64,000 bases of DNA from Phycomyces blakesleeanus NRRL 1555(-). Taxonomy: Eukaryota > Mucoromycota > Mucoromycetes > Mucorales > Phycomycetaceae. This document shows, one piece after another, positions 1-11,418 of the stretch; position 1 is the first letter of the stretch, and each line of letters starts with the position of its first letter. The stretch lies in assembly GCF_001638985.1 (NCBI RefSeq), contig NW_017265150.1:496001-560000 (forward strand), given 5' to 3'. Position numbers and translations under genes: made by a program. The notes below the pieces were generated by a model. It did no database searches, was not told where the DNA came from, and was given only the letters and a program-made list of their open reading frames with translations.

Positions 1-1790
1 ACCCTATTGTGCCATGCGTACTCTTGTCTCATTTTCCCCCTTTATTTTATTTTATACTTATTTATGTATTCAGTTTCTTTTTTTGTGTAATTCTGAATTC
101 CTTTTTTCTTTTTCTTTTTCATTTATTGCCACGGAGACTCAATCAGCAGAAGCACAATTCTATTCTATGTTATTTACTATTTTCTTAAGAAATCACAAAA
201 GCCTATTTGAAATTCATTGGTTTTATCTGATTTTTTTTAAAAAATAATAATAATATAGACTACTATACTATACACACTTGTGAATTTGCAGTAAAACTTG
301 ATCTTGAATTTCTTTTTATCCAGCAAACAAAATCAATAGGCAAATTACAGGTGAATTGAACAGATTGCATCAAATGTTATATCTTATTAGTCATATAGTT
401 ATTATAGGCGTGGCTTTGCTAAACAAAAAAGTACGAATCCGCCAGCTTTGTCAGACATTTGCGCCACATCTAGTTATATTCTTTTTGTCACTTTTTTATT
501 ATATCTTATACATGAATTCAAACCATTTACTGTTACTATTGTTGTCGCTGTTGTTGCTAATTTTAATGACTGGATTAGATTAGATGTACACAATTACGTA
601 CATCAGTAAACTCACAATTCATCATTACAAGCATCTTTTGTATTCTTTACGTGTTTGTCTGTATGTACTTATGAATGTATCTTTTTTCTTTGAATAATAC
701 AGTAAAATACATGTTTAATACGCGTTTTTTTTCTTAGAAAATATTATCAATAAGCTCAATTACAGTGATTCTTATTTTATTTTATTTTCCCTTTGTTTCC
801 CTTTGTTTTTGCTGTTACACATCGCATTTTTTTCTCTTCTTCCTTTTCTTCTTGATTTCTTTCTTTCTTTCAAGTATAGCAGCTATTTTATATATCTTCT
901 TTGAATATATTGATATTGATATTGATAATAATACGGATTTGAAGCTTATTTCCAATATGCTCAGCAAGCCAAAGTAATTATTTTAGATAACTTTTTCTTT
1001 TTTAAAAAAATAAAATAAAAAATAAAGATGTAACCCGGAATACAAAAAAAAATTGATAATTATAACCATAACTAAAACTATAACTATAAACTGTAGCTGT
1101 AAGATGTAATTCTAGTTATACAGCCACAGGCACAGGCACAGGCACAGGCACACGCGCACATTCGCTATAATTACAGCGGGATATCTCTTTTAAAGACCTG
1201 TTATGTGTTGTTATTGTTATTATTATTATTACTGGGACTTTTATATATATATATATACTTGAATCGGACAAAATAAATATCTTTAATGTGTGTGTAAATC
1301 AGGCGAGTTCTGATATTTTTTATATATTTATATAAGAATATTATAAAGTAATATAAATATATATATATATGTACTTCTTTGGTCTTACATGTCAAGAAAA
1401 GGCAAAAGGAATAGAGGGCCATGTAAAATATAAATATATATATAAATTTTAAATCCAAAGGGGGAAACTCGGAAATGCTTTTTTCTTTTTTTGTATATAA
1501 AGAACAAAACATATATGAATTTTGATTGGATGGCTTAATTGGAGTTGCGATTATTATTTTTTTCATACTCCAAATGTGATGAATTAAGTAAAAAGGCAGC
1601 AATTTACGTTGCTTAACCTGTACAACCATTAGCCAAAAACGCACACACTAACACGCACATACGCACACAGACTGCACTCACAGACTGTATATACAGACAG
1701 CGCAATCTGCTTTATATGTCTAATTAACGATCATTTACTTATTTTAGGCAATTAGACAAATGAAAGCCAATACAACCAGCAATCAGCAAT
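1..1790. other. gene-free AT-rich stretch
   Basis: No credible gene. The open frames here are short, low-complexity and rich in Phe, Leu, Ile and Tyr from T-runs and TATA repeats. There is a CACAGG hexamer array near 1125-1151 and several homopolymer tracts. The right part is upstream DNA of the secreted-protein gene. Confidence 0.6.
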
Positions 1791-1806
1791 CAGAAAAATA
1801 AAAACA

Positions 1807-1814
1807 TATAAATA
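1807..1814 (+). promoter_or_regulatory. TATA box of the 3D-domain gene
   Basis: TATAAATA is followed by about 150 nt of strongly CT-rich DNA (1817-1975), a typical fungal core promoter arrangement, and then by the ATG at 2055. The match is to a common motif only, so this is inference. Confidence 0.45.
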
Positions 1815-2054
1815 CCCCTCCTTCTTTCCTGCCCTGACATTTTCTCGAATTATAGATCCTCTCTACTTCACTTTCCCTCTCTTACTCTTTCTTTTTTTCT
1901 TACTCCATACCTGTCTTGTTTATTTTGCGTTGATCGCAATCTTTAACATAACACCTCTTCTACCTTTCTATCTTTGAGCCGGACTCTTACTCTCTCTGAT
2001 TATATATACATATACATATACATATATATCTTTTTATATACAAAAGCAACAACC

Positions 2055-2866
2055 ATGAAGCTCATCTACATTCTCGCCGCCACCCTTTCTGTCCTTTCCT
2101 TCACCTCGGCTGCACCAATGGATAAGCGAGCCATCAGCAGTTGCTACAAAAACGCCTACATCACACAATACTGGATTCCCAAAGAAGGCGACAAGGATAT
2201 GACCAACAATGGAAAGATTGTCAGTCTCACCGGATCCAAAACCAAAAGTCTCAAGACATCGAAAGGAAAAGAAATTGCCAAAGTAGCACCCAACACATTC
2301 GACGTGAGTATCTTGAAATTTTATAGATTTATAGATTTATAGATTTTAAGCCAAAAAACAAAACAAAAGACAAAGAATACATATATATATATTGGTTTGA
2401 ATCAATTTACTTACTTTATATATATATATATATATCAATATAGAAATTCCAAATGGAAGGCACTGGTTTGCTCCAAAACGGAAAGATGGTCAATCTTGAT
2501 GATGGCGTCAGTAGTTTCATGGAAGTCAACCGCAAGTCTTCTCCATTCGGCCACGGAGGATTCAACGACAATAACCTTGTGCCCTGGGTCAGCATTGCAG
2601 CAAACGACATCAAAGCCGGAACAAAGCTGTACATCAAGCAACTCGACGGCGTCAAACTTTCGAACGGCATGACCCACAATGGCTGTGTACGCGTCGACGA
2701 CCGAGGATGGAGTTTCAGTGGCTGCCAGATCGATTTCTTTGTTCTCCAGTATACCTCTTATACTTCCCTGACCAAATTGCTGCCCAGCAAAGTTTCTGTG
2801 GTCGAGAAGAGCTGCACAATTAAGAATTATGTCAACAGTGCTGTCAAAGACTGGGCTGTCCTGTAA
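2055..2866 (+). CDS. secreted 3D-domain (double-psi barrel) protein
   Basis: Two exons (2055-2303, 2444-2866; GT-AG intron) give 223 residues. Residues 1-20 form a signal peptide, and a Kex2-type KR pair follows at 24-25, so it is probably secreted and processed. The C-terminal half carries the 3D (three-Asp) signature of the MltA/RlpA-like double-psi barrel: D151, the VDD at 167-169 and D180 in the surrounding CVRVDDRGWSFSGCQID segment, with a conserved PFG-HGG region before it. In bacteria this fold occurs in peptidoglycan lytic enzymes. In fungi it occurs in secreted proteins of unclear function. Cysteines at 30, 164, 177 and near the C-terminus could make two disulfides. Start choice: the first ATG, which gives a perfect signal peptide. 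No catalytic role is claimed. Confidence 0.8.
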
Positions 2867-3421
2867 ATATATTTATATATATTTATATATACACATACAT
2901 AATATATAATATATAATATATATATATATATATTTAAATAAATTCTGTTTCGTACTTGATCATTATACTGCAATCACAATCACAATCACAATCACATTTA
3001 CATTTACACTTTTATCTGCATTTCCATTAACAGTTCTAATTACAAATCACAGATCACAAATCACAAAAGGAATAGAGAAAGAGAGAAAATTATACTCATT
3101 TTTACACACAAGTAGTATATATATATTAAAGGAATCAAAATAGAATAAATACATATATAAGAATAATACATATTATAATTTATATATAGATATATAAAGT
3201 AAATAAAAATAAAGGGGATTATACAAGAGTGTGGATTTTTTTTTATAAAAAAAAAGATATAAAAAGGGGGATTGGAGGAAAAGGGGGGACTGAATGTGTG
3301 CGTGTTTTTTTTTGCTTTTATAAAAGAATAAGAGAATAAGAGAGAGATATGTACAAGCAAGATAAGATATATAGTATATGTTTTATAAGTGAATTAGTGA
3401 GAGAGAGAAATAGATATTCGA
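2867..3421. other. convergent 3' intergenic region
   Basis: This lies between two genes that converge on it (the 3D-domain gene and SET9). It contains TATA repeats, CACAAT repeats near 2975-2995 and polyA/T tracts. No gene is seen. Confidence 0.6.
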
Positions 3422-5503
3422 TCAAGAGAAATCAATATCAGAAAATACATCGGATGAAGGGGTGAGTGGTTGAGGAGTAAAGAGACCGTCGTGTTCAGAA
3501 AAGGTGAGATCTTCCATTAGTTCAGCATCGATAACAGTAATAGCAACAGGAGCAGCAACAGCAGCAGGAGGAGGAAGATGTGGATGGATTGAAGCCACAT
3601 TTGATGTTGAGGTTGATGTTGGTGAAGAATGAGGTAAAGAAGAATATTGATTTTGATGAATGAATGAGTTTGACTTGGCCACTTCCAACTTCTTTGGTTT
3701 CTTGTCTTTCTTCTTGGGTTTCTTGACCCGGGGTTTCTTGGCCTTTCTGCTGGGCCATTCCTGTTTAAAGATAATAAAGTGTCGTTCACAACGGGCGCAT
3801 CTCTCAGGACCCCAATCCACAAATGCTTCGCTCGGACTCCATGTCCATGTGGCCAAGGTGCTGGCTACAGACAGATCTGCCGCATTGGCCCTTGCTGCTC
3901 TTTCTTCGCGAATAGGTCTCCGGCATGCGGTGCAACTCAGGTCAGCAGCAGCAGCAGCAGCTGAAATTCTGGTCTTTGGTGCTTTGACTGCCTTGACTTT
4001 TGGATTACCCTCCTCATCCTCTTCATCTTCACCATCTTCGTCGTCTTCATCGTCGTTGTCGTCGTCGTCATTATCAGAGGAAGAAAAGGAAGAAAAAGAA
4101 TCGTCTGAGCAAGATGAAAGATCAGAGACACCTTCCAGTAGTTCATCCATAAAAGTCCAATCGTTATCCTCTTCTTTCACCTCATCATCATCCTCATCAT
4201 CCTCATCCTCATCCTCATCCTCCTCTTTAATGCGCCTTGGCCAGTTACTTGATTTATTATTTAATTTATTATTAATTTTATGGTTTGTGCCTGATTCTTT
4301 ATCGCCGTCATAGCCATCATCATTCTCCCTGCCACCATCTTCTTGTTTGAATAACTTTATATAATCGTCGTCTTTTGCGGATGTACGAGGAGATAAACCG
4401 ATGGCGGAGTCTGCTTTTGTGTCACTGCAATCGTCGGGTTCAATACTGTCTTCTTTTGTGGTCTGGAGTGAGCTGCCTTTGACTTTGAGATACTCTGCGT
4501 CCATGACTGCATCACACAGCAAACCAAGAGGACTACTTGCATTTGTACTCTCGCCCGGACTTGCACTACTTGATCCTGTTTCTGGTGCGGGTGTTGGCTG
4601 ACAAATGAAGCCTATACTCATCACATTGCTTCTTTCTTCTGGTGTGTCTTTATTATTATTATTATTATTATTATTCGTTGTTGTTGTTAATGATAATGAT
4701 TTTGTTGATGAGTGTGATGCTAATGATAATGATGATGATGATGATGATAATGATGATAATGATGATGATGTTTCTGATGGGGTTGATGGGGTTGATGATG
4801 TTGGCGTTGATCCAAGAGTATGGATTTTTGCATCTAGCAGTGAATCGAGTGCGTCTGGACAGGGTTGGGGAGGACGTCTGGTTGTTTTTCGACACGGATG
4901 AGCTACATAATCTGGAGTTTTATGAGTCAATTGTAAATATGTGTTTGTGATATACCATCCATATCCCTTTTTATACTGCTTTCTCTCATTCTATCCGTAT
5001 CATTTTTTTTTGTCAAACCTTCATAGACTGTCGGCTTTCTTTTCCGGACACTACGTCGGTTTCCGCTTGTGTCGTTTTGTTCGGCTTGAGGAAGTTGATC
5101 TTTTGAGTTTGGTGTTGCAAAATAACCTTCACTACGCCTTTGTTTTACACATCACAAAACACAAATAATCACACACGTACACAATTCACAATTCACAATT
5201 CACAATACGCAATACACAATACACAATACAGACGCACAATGTAAATACAATAGAATACATGTAATAAATTTGTGTTTAATTATTATTATTATTATTTTTA
5301 TCATATCATAATTTTTTTATATATATAAAATACATGTACATATTGAAGAGCAAAATAAAGGAAAATACAAGATTACTAAAGAGAAATTCACACACACACA
5401 TATATATATATATGTATATATTCCTCACATACTCCCACTCCCACTCACACTAGCACTAGCACTAGCACTAGCACTCGCACTCGCACTCGCACTCATACAC
5501 AAG

Positions 5504-5534
<31 letters not shown>

Positions 5535-6910
5535 AGATATATATATGTGGGTGTGTGAAATATCTCTCTTGTTATCTTTGGTGGTATGTATATAGAGAAA
5601 GATAAAGAAAATGGAAAAGGAAAAAACTTACCCTTCGCAGGTGACGCAACGACATTCACAGTTATTCTCACCAAAGTAATGTTTCCCGTAAAATGCCGTC
5701 AGCTCTTCGCCGCACTTGATTTCACGTATGACTTTAAAGGTAATTGAGTTTTGTCCAAGGGCAATAAACTTGATATTAACAAAAGATAAGATTAATTATT
5801 GTTACGAGTCAGTTGATACACCAAAGAAGATTCAAAGGTTCACTTCTCTTGATAATCAACATTTCTGTTTCTATAATAACCATACCTTGCTGTTTGAATT
5901 GCAGTCATGCTACTCTAACGGTTTCCCACAGTAAAAAAAGTACAATACAATACAATATAGTATATATAAAAGAAAAAAGATTTTATTATTAGATTATTTA
6001 TATTTATATATATATATATATATATATTGTAGATTAGTTTTGTTACACCAGTGACTTACGACTTACGTTCACAAATCTAGCTGGACCCAGAAAGAGACAA
6101 CTGCACCCTTTGCGCGACGACCACATCACACTAAAATCACGGTCGTCTTGCTTGAGTTCTGCATCCGCGCTGGGGTCCAGACATGCGATCATTCCTGTAC
6201 ACAGTCGCATTTCGTCCCCAACGTGCCAATCTTTTGTTGCCAATATACAGGCCTCGGCGTGTCTTCCGTTTGAATATCTACGAGTTTCTCCAATCTCAAA
6301 TCCAGCATTCGGCAAATACCTTTATAAAAAAAATTGAGATTGGATCTATAAGTAATTGGATATCGCTGATATACTTTGGTATGTAAAAAAAGGTCCTGGC
6401 ACTCTAACTTACATGCAAAGATATCTCTTCATATGCTGGACAAACTCTTGCTGCTGTTTGATTGTTTTTGTGGACAGATAATGTTTAAAGTAATCAATAC
6501 TAATAAAATCATTAATAATCACACACACAATGACCATACACACAATAACCACATGCATACATGCATACATACATACATACATACATATATATGTTTGGAT
6601 CCATTGTATTTATCACAATCCCCCCGTCCCCGTCCCCGTCCCCGTCCCCCATCTTTTCACTATCTCTTTTTATATTAATCTTGTTATTGTATAGTATGGA
6701 TATAACTTACTCTAATAGTTCTCGTACTGCATCATTGATCCTCTCGGTTGCCAATAGATTCTTTTGGATGATTTCAAGTACTCGTGCACAGGGTACTCTT
6801 GGGTGCCTGTGATCTGCGTTCATTTTTATGGTAGGGAACCAAAGGTGGAGAGCATCAAGCAGGACGTCTGTGAACAAATCATCGTACTTTGACAGCAGGC
6901 GAAACTCCAT
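3422..6910 (-). CDS. SET9: histone H4-K20 methyltransferase Set9/KMT5 (Suv4-20 type)
   Basis: Seven exons on the minus strand (6910-6711, 6499-6413, 6319-6067, 5909-5886, 5768-5632, 5131-5019, 4911-3422) keep frame throughout and give 767 residues. The N-terminal SKYDDL segment, the SET core (DFSVMW, SSRKGC, GPARFVN joined to HDCN at 177-184), GEEL-AFYG at 208-216 and the post-SET CxCxCxxC at 225-232 match the Suv4-20/Set9 family. Members of this family methylate H4 lysine 20 in chromatin. Exon 4 is only 24 nt and carries the invariant NHxC half-site, so its inclusion is needed for activity. The long last exon encodes an S/T-rich and polyacidic tail, then paired CxxC motifs with a CARCERHF segment near residues 600-650 and a Lys-rich basic patch; such a C-terminal CxxC region is, I believe, typical of fungal Set9. 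The exon 6/7 acceptor (CTCCAG) is chosen because it alone restores frame. Confidence 0.88.
5430..5496. repeat. hexamer array in SET9 intron 5
   Basis: Successive hexamers (CACTCC, then CACTAG, then CACTCG) run about 65 nt inside the intron between exons 5 and 6 of SET9. It is a simple repeat with stepwise variants and no coding role. Confidence 0.8.
6620..6650 (-). repeat. GGGGAC tandem array (G4-prone) in SET9 intron 1
   Basis: The plus strand reads CCCCGT repeated. The SET9 transcript therefore carries at least five runs of four or more Gs separated by AC in about 31 nt. This fits the standard G-quadruplex pattern. It sits in the 211 nt first intron. Confidence 0.7.
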
Positions 6911-7569
6911 ATTTTCTCTTTCTTTCTTTTATGTCTTTTTCCTTTTGGTTTCGTTTTTCTCTTGATTCAATCCTTTCTTTTTAAAGAAAAATAATAGTAA
7001 TAGTAATAATAGTATATATAAGAGAGAGAGAGAGAAAAGGAAAGAAAAAGAGAGAGAGAGGGAGAGAAGGAATTATAAAAAAAAATTTAAAAAAAAAAAA
7101 ATACAAAATACAAAATGACGGCAAATAAAAAATAAGAATAAGAATTAGGATGTCACGTGAAAATGACTGCACTCCGACAACAGTACACGTCATGATATCA
7201 ATCTATCCGTCTAAGCTGACCGTCTATATGTGTCTGGCTATTTACACACATACGCACAAACATTTCAAAAAAAAAAAAAAAAGAGAGAGAGAGAGAGAAT
7301 TATTTGCAGCCAACGGAAAAGGTCACGTTGGTTCTATGCGTATGTGTGTGTGCGTGTGTGCGTGTGTATAATGTTTGTAGATTAAGCAAGAAAATAGAAT
7401 AGGATTCAAGGGGGGTTTTTTTTTATATATATTTTTAAAAATAAATAAATAAACACGGTTTTCTATATTTACTTTGTTCAAAAGAGACAAAGGTGTTTTA
7501 TAGCCTTTATTACTACTCTTCTTCTTCTTCTTCTCTTTATTCTTCTTCTTCCTTTACTTCTTTGTGGAT
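6911..7569. promoter_or_regulatory. divergent promoter region of SET9 and the HutD-AstE gene
   Basis: The 659 nt between two divergent start codons must hold both promoters. It contains GA-rich and A-rich tracts, the palindrome TCACGTGA at 7153-7160, GT repeats near 7340-7365, and a CTT-rich tract (7515-7560) directly before the plus-strand ATG. No ORF here looks real. Confidence 0.55.
7153..7160. promoter_or_regulatory. palindromic E-box (CACGTG core)
   Basis: A perfect 8 bp palindrome TCACGTGA sits between divergent genes. It is the core recognised by fungal bHLH factors of the Cbf1/Pho4 type. Occupancy is inferred from the motif only. Confidence 0.35.
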
Positions 7570-9533
7570 ATGTTGAATTATTCTGAATCAGATCTCCCTC
7601 AGGGTTCTATTCTTGAGTCCGACTCACCAGAACCATCTCTTTTGACTGTAGCCAGTCTATCACCAGAGTAATTGTTTTTTTTTAATGATAATGATACTTT
7701 GAATATATATATATATTTATAAATTGTTGTTCTTATTTAGACGTGATTACAAGATCAAAGCTTGGAAAAATGGGCTGGGAACTACGTCTGAAATCAGTAT
7801 CTATCCACCAAAAAAGGACTTTCGCAAGGACACCTTTTTCTGGAGACTAAGTCTGCATCGTATCGAAGCCGATTGTAATTTTACTCTCTTTCCGGGCTAT
7901 TATTGGTGAGTCCATTGCTCTTATCTTTTACTCATCACAACCCTTAATTTATTTTTATCTTCTTTTATTATTATAAAGTACTACGGTTGTATTGCCAAGT
8001 CAAAACCGTAAAGCTGCCTTGTTACTCAACCATCAAGGCGATGAAGTATCCACAAAAGTCAAGCCTTTGTTTCCATACAGTTGGCATGGTGAATGGTTAG
8101 TATATATATATATATATATGTATGTATATATCTAAAGATATATGTAAATAGGGCAAGTAACTGCAAGGTCACGGATGCACCAGTAACAAGTCTTCAGTTT
8201 ATGATCAAACGGGATCTTGGAACAGCTCAGTTTGACGTGGACAAGATAGGACAGCCGGTGTCAAACGAGAGTGGCGAGACGGGAAAGAAACTGATTCTCG
8301 GTTCATTTGCACTGGTGTATGTGGTCGAAGGGTACGTGAGGATCAGCGTAGACGAAGATCAGTCGAGTGACCACATACATGTGCTCTCACCTGGCCAGAC
8401 ACTCTATGTTGAACATGATGAAGAGTCTACGCCGGTCAGCATGACCATCAAGGCTTCTGATATGGCTGGAAATGTCAACCATCACGAGCTAGGTAAGCCA
8501 AATAAAAAATAAAGAAAACAAAGAAGTATTAAAGTAATAAAATATATCAACCAATCCTTATTTTTCTTTTATATATATATTTGTTATGTATTATAGATGC
8601 AACTGTGTTGACTATCCAGATATCAGAAATCAAGGGTGGTGGACCTTCTTCAACTGTATCAGACTACTTTATCTCTCAGCGTACACCTACTGCTGCTATC
8701 GGAACCAGTGCTATCTCTGGATCAGGATCAGGATCCTTGGTCGGTACTCCTATTACCCCTGGTGCTGCTATCGAACGCTCAGGCCATATTGTGTCAGGCT
8801 ACCACAACCTCCACCCCATGTCTCCCTCTGAGCCAACAGACACTCCCAGTCGTCGCCGAGAACCCCATCGCAAGGGTTCTCTGGTTATCGCAGACAAGTT
8901 TTCTGGCTCTGGCTCTGATCTGGTCAGTTCAGGAACAGTGGATACATTGGACTCATCTTCTACAGCAACCACGGCAACCATGGCAACTACAGCCACAACC
9001 ACAGCCACAGCCACAGCCACAGCCACAGCCAAAAAGGGAGGTGTGGACCAGCTGCTGTCGCCGTCGGCTCAGAGTCAACAGCACGGTGCTCGGATCTACA
9101 GTCCACCCACATTTGGCCTCATGTACGACACCGACACGCCTCCGCCTGTTGTGAGAGACCGTTTGGTAGTAGATGACTTTCCAAAGCACAGCGTGAGTAC
9201 TGCCTGGATCAAGATGATACGCCAGGGCTTGAACGAGTGGATCCGCTTACCAGTCATCATCTGCCGCGGATCTGAAGAAGGGTAAATAAAGAATGATAGT
9301 ATATACTTTTGAAATTTACTTTTTATTGCCATCGTTACTACCATTGATGTTAATTGATGTTATTCTAACTCTGCTATTTAAATTCAGTCCGGTTGTAGGC
9401 ATAACTGCCGCAGTACATGGTAATGAGCTCAATGGAGTGCCATGTATTCACAGGTAAATCCAAAAAGAAAGAGATAATGAGTAGCTAAATATGTACAGCT
9501 TTATCGGCACGATTCTCACTACTGATATTTCTT

Positions 9534-9569
<36 letters not shown>

Positions 9570-10825
9570 GGGTTGTGGCAGAGATTGATGTTCAAAAGTT
9601 GCATGGAACTGTGGTAGCTGTGCCGTGCGTCAATGTGACGGGATACCTCAAGTTTTCAAGAGAGTTTGCCGATGGCCGGGATCTCAACCGATTGTTTCCC
9701 GGCAAGGAAGATGGGTTTGCGTCTCAGGTTTACTGTTACCAGTTGATGAACAAGATCATTTCACAATTCAACTATCTCATTGATCTACACACGGCTAGTT
9801 TTGGACGTGTGAACTCATACTATGTCCGGGCCGACATGGTAAATATTTGGGTGTTTGTTTGTGTATACATAAGATTAATATCATTGTGCTGTAAAAATCC
9901 AAAAATATATATTATAGAATGATGCAGCATCTGCTACAATGGCTCATCTTCAGAAACCTCAGATTCTATTGCACAACTCTGGTCAAGATGGTTAGTGGAT
10001 CAGGAGAGCTAATAGATACAAAGACACTAATGTTTCCTTGTGATCAAGGTACTTTGAGATCTGCTGCATCTGCGCGTGGCATAAAGGCTGTGACGGTAGA
10101 GATTGGTAACCCACAGCTATTCCAAAACCAATACATAGAGGCAAGTTAATCTTTTTCTATAAAATATTTAATGCTATTGTTATTCTTAATTCAAATTCAA
10201 ATTTAAATTCAAATATACAAACAAATAGTGGTCATTTATGGGTGTGATGCGTATTCTGGACAACCTTGATATGTTTGCACTTTGTAACACAGGAACAAGC
10301 CAGCCAGATCTTTCGATCGGTAGTCCACCTAGTACTATTCTTTGTTCAAAGGGATTCTGGGCAAGTTGAGATTTGGGACACGGAGAGATGAAGAGGTGTA
10401 TTTATATTGTTGGAAAAAGTAGATTTATACTACTACTGGTGGTGTTTTGGAAGTCTATCCAGCAGTCAATACGATCATTAGAAAAGGTGACCTGATTGCA
10501 CGTATCAAGAATATCTTTGGTAACGTTGTGGACGAGTATTTTGCTCCTTGTGGTGGAATCGTAAGTTATTATTTATTTGAGTTTATTTGTTTTGAACACA
10601 AAAGAAAATAATAATGATAATAACAAACATCTAATCCTCTTTGCCTTCCTTGCCTTCTTAATCTTATTTCACTTTATTGCATTGTCTTTTGTTGGGGTTT
10701 GGGTTGGTTAGGTAATCGGCCGTAGTTCCAACCCGGTGGCCATGTCTGGAGATCGTATTCTTCATCTGGGTGTAATCAAGAAAAAGGGCGAGAATTTACC
10801 AAAGGAAGCAAAGGAAAACTATTAG
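7570..10825 (+). CDS. HutD/Ves-AstE (succinylglutamate desuccinylase/aspartoacylase-like) fusion
   Basis: Twelve exons (7570-7667, 7741-7905, 7979-8095, 8152-8492, 8597-9281, 9388-9453, 9571-9838, 9918-9990, 10049-10140, 10229-10360, 10423-10560, 10712-10825) give 762 residues. Residues about 34-245 match HutD/Ves, with the WKNG-GxT-SEI opening and a double-stranded beta-helix. A Ser/Thr/Ala linker (about 260-430) follows. The C-terminal part has the zinc M14-like AstE/AspA motifs: HGNE (H479, E482), RDLNRLFPG (527-535), DLHT (H564) and the VEIG glutamate (E622). That family removes N-acyl groups from amino acids such as N-succinylglutamate or N-acetylaspartate. Bacterial HutD belongs to histidine utilisation, where N-formylglutamate is an intermediate. 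One uninterrupted exon (8597-9281) carries the end of HutD, the linker and the start of the hydrolase, so the fusion is not a joining error. Introns at 10141 and 10361 use GC donors. The substrate is unknown. Confidence 0.85.
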
Positions 10826-11418
10826 ACTATATACACAATTGTACAGACAAGAAGCTCAAATCAAATCAAGTCAAGTCAAGACAAGTCAAATCATAGCAAC
10901 AACAACAAGAATATTATTATTACTATTATTACTATTACCAATAAGAACAAAAAATCTCACGCACTTGTAAGCCATTCGTATTGAATTTTGATTGGATGAT
11001 TTAAATATATATATCTATCAGATATATATTATTATCATTCTTAATAAATAAATAAAATAAGTAAAAACCCAAATCAAGAATTAAATAATTTATATTGTAT
11101 TGTAAATAAGTAAATATTTATTTATTTATTTACTTTTTTACATGTGTAAATATTTTTTTTTTCAAGACTGGGGTTGATTACCCCCTATTAATATATCCAA
11201 AATATCTATATATAATATAGTGTATAACAAATTGAATTGAATTGAATTGTATTAAAATTAACAAAAAAAAAGAAAAAAATAATAGTTAAATATGTGAATA
11301 TTTGGGATTTAGATTTAGATTTGGGTGTTATGTACATGATGCAAAGAAAGAAAAAGAACGAAATAAAGAACAAAAAAGAAAGAAAGGTATAAGTGAAATG
11401 AAAATAAAGAGTTGATCT
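10826..11418. other. convergent 3' intergenic region
   Basis: This lies between the 3' ends of the fusion gene and the His-rich gene. It contains ATT and AATTG microrepeats and T-runs, and several AATAAA-like signals. No gene is seen. Confidence 0.6.

Noticed and set aside
1201..1644. Open frames rich in Tyr, Ile and Phe in AT-repeat DNA (also 3061-3360, 6981-7193, 18492-18761, 29427-29726)
   Set aside because: They are translations of TATA, ATT and T-run repeats with no conserved motif or splice partners.
3422..4930. The long minus-strand frame as a separate acidic Zn-binding gene
   Set aside because: It has no ATG at its upstream end. A CTCCAG acceptor at 4912 joins it in frame to upstream exons that complete a Set9 SET and post-SET domain.
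10141..10228. GT donors a few bases downstream of the GC donors
   Set aside because: Using GTTAAT at 10145 (and the equivalent GT at the other five sites) shifts frame and destroys conserved family blocks, whereas the GC site preserves them.
7570..10825. Two adjacent genes (a HutD gene and an AstE gene) instead of a fusion
   Set aside because: One continuous exon of 685 nt contains the end of HutD, the linker and the beginning of the hydrolase, with no stop and no promoter-like break.
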